Below are positions 5,574 to 5,743 of a stretch of 5,743 bases of DNA, in pieces. Positions within the stretch are counted from its first letter, which is position 1. The number at the start of each line of letters is the position of its first letter. The notes under the pieces were generated by a model. That model had not been told where the DNA came from. It searched no databases and saw only the letters and a program-made list of their open reading frames with translations. Made by a program: the position numbers and the translations under genes. The DNA comes from an uncultured Clostridia bacterium. Lineage in GTDB: Bacteria; Bacillota; Clostridia; UBA1381. Location of the stretch: positions 1 to 5,743 of the forward strand of contig CALXUL010000035.1 in NCBI GenBank assembly GCA_944391635.1. Reading direction: 5' to 3'.

Positions 5574-5684
5574 ATGTATTCCTCATTTGATAATATTAAA
5601 AGTGGCGGGGAAATTCCCCGCCGTTCGGTGGACCAAGACCTTTCAGCCAGCCCAAAAGCGAAATTAATATCGCTTCTCTATTCT
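5574..5684 (-). ncRNA. Structured leader RNA of the DUF3800 gene (candidate)
   Basis: Two hairpins are clear in the minus-strand transcript. The first pairs 5670-5677 with 5654-5661 (8 bp including one G-U; AGCGA/UCGCU core, 8-nt loop). The second is GC-rich and pairs 5616-5622 with 5604-5610 (GGCGGGG/CCCCGCC, AATTT loop). Between them lies a 31-nt G/C-rich single-stranded-looking stretch (5623-5653) that contrasts with the AT-rich surroundings. From memory, comparative surveys have named several conserved RNA motifs associated with DUF3800 genes. I cannot tell which, if any, this matches. Confidence 0.55.
5598..5622 (-). terminator. GC-rich hairpin with short T-run in the DUF3800 leader (possible attenuator)
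   Basis: A 7-bp perfect GC stem is followed on the minus strand by ACTTTTAAT, a weak intrinsic-terminator shape. It lies between the promoter and the ribosome binding site, so it would act as an attenuator of the DUF3800 gene rather than end an upstream gene. The T-run is short, so it may simply be a structural element of the leader RNA. Confidence 0.4.
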
Positions 5685-5690
5685 ATGCAT

Positions 5691-5719
5691 ATTATAACAC
5701 AAATATCCCGTAAAGTCAA
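5691..5719 (-). promoter_or_regulatory. Near-consensus sigma-A promoter for the DUF3800 gene
   Basis: On the minus strand the -35 is TTGACT (5714-5719), followed by exactly 17 bp and a perfect -10 TATAAT (5691-5696). Transcription should start near 5684, giving a leader of about 110 nt before the ATG at 5573. Such a strong promoter is unusual for a lone accessory gene and suggests that the leader RNA itself matters or that expression is limited after initiation. Confidence 0.85.
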
Positions 5720-5743
5720 TATATTTTGCTAAAATGTTAGTGT

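Noticed and set aside
5604..5622. Terminator of a gene to the right of the window
   Set aside because: A strong promoter on the same strand lies between this hairpin and the right edge, and no reading frame enters from the right. It is better read as part of the DUF3800 leader.

Overview
The window looks like a piece of a low-GC Gram-positive genome, most likely an uncultured gut-type clostridium. The signs are strong GGAGG-type ribosome binding sites, sigma-A-like promoters, a lipoprotein sugar-binding protein encoded with two permeases and no ATPase, and degraded insertion sequences of families common in Clostridia. This placement is inferred from sequence style, not from a database match.

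Positions 1-3600 (all minus strand) hold a carbohydrate ABC import operon of the CUT1 type: binding lipoprotein (2132-3517), MalF-like permease (1178-2116), MalG-like permease (295-1173), then the 5' end of a secreted protein gene that leaves the window at position 1. The genes are separated by only 4-25 bases and are probably one transcript. An extended -10 promoter lies at 3565-3570. Upstream of it are three copies of a TGACTatata-type direct repeat spaced 20 and 30 bp apart, a layout expected for an activator such as an AraC-type regulator. No ATPase is present, so the transporter would need a shared MsmX-like ATPase.

The downstream end of the operon (147-297) carries a recombination scar. 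The ribosome binding site and first 18 codons of the secreted protein gene occur twice, and between the copies sit the last 10 codons of a second, diverged MalG-like permease. This implies that a second permease/secreted-protein gene pair once lay here and was mostly deleted.

Positions 3655-4550 are an insertion-sequence graveyard. The 3' end of an ISL3-family element (about 3830-4194, plus strand, with its right terminal repeat) is inserted in the N-terminal part of an IS630-like transposase gene (4195-4443, minus strand).

Positions 4551-4850 form a compact noncoding element about 300 bp long. It is bounded by two arrays of three repeats with an exact 20-bp period, in inverted orientation to each other, around a hairpin-rich core. 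It resembles the ends of an IS21-type element without its genes, but the identity is unproven.

Positions 4896-5743 (minus strand) hold a DUF3800 gene, whose product is a putative RNase H-like protein of unknown function. It is driven by a near-consensus promoter (TTGACT, 17 bp, TATAAT) through a leader of about 110 nt that contains two clear hairpins. This structured leader plus DUF3800 gene is the best candidate in the window for an under-described system.
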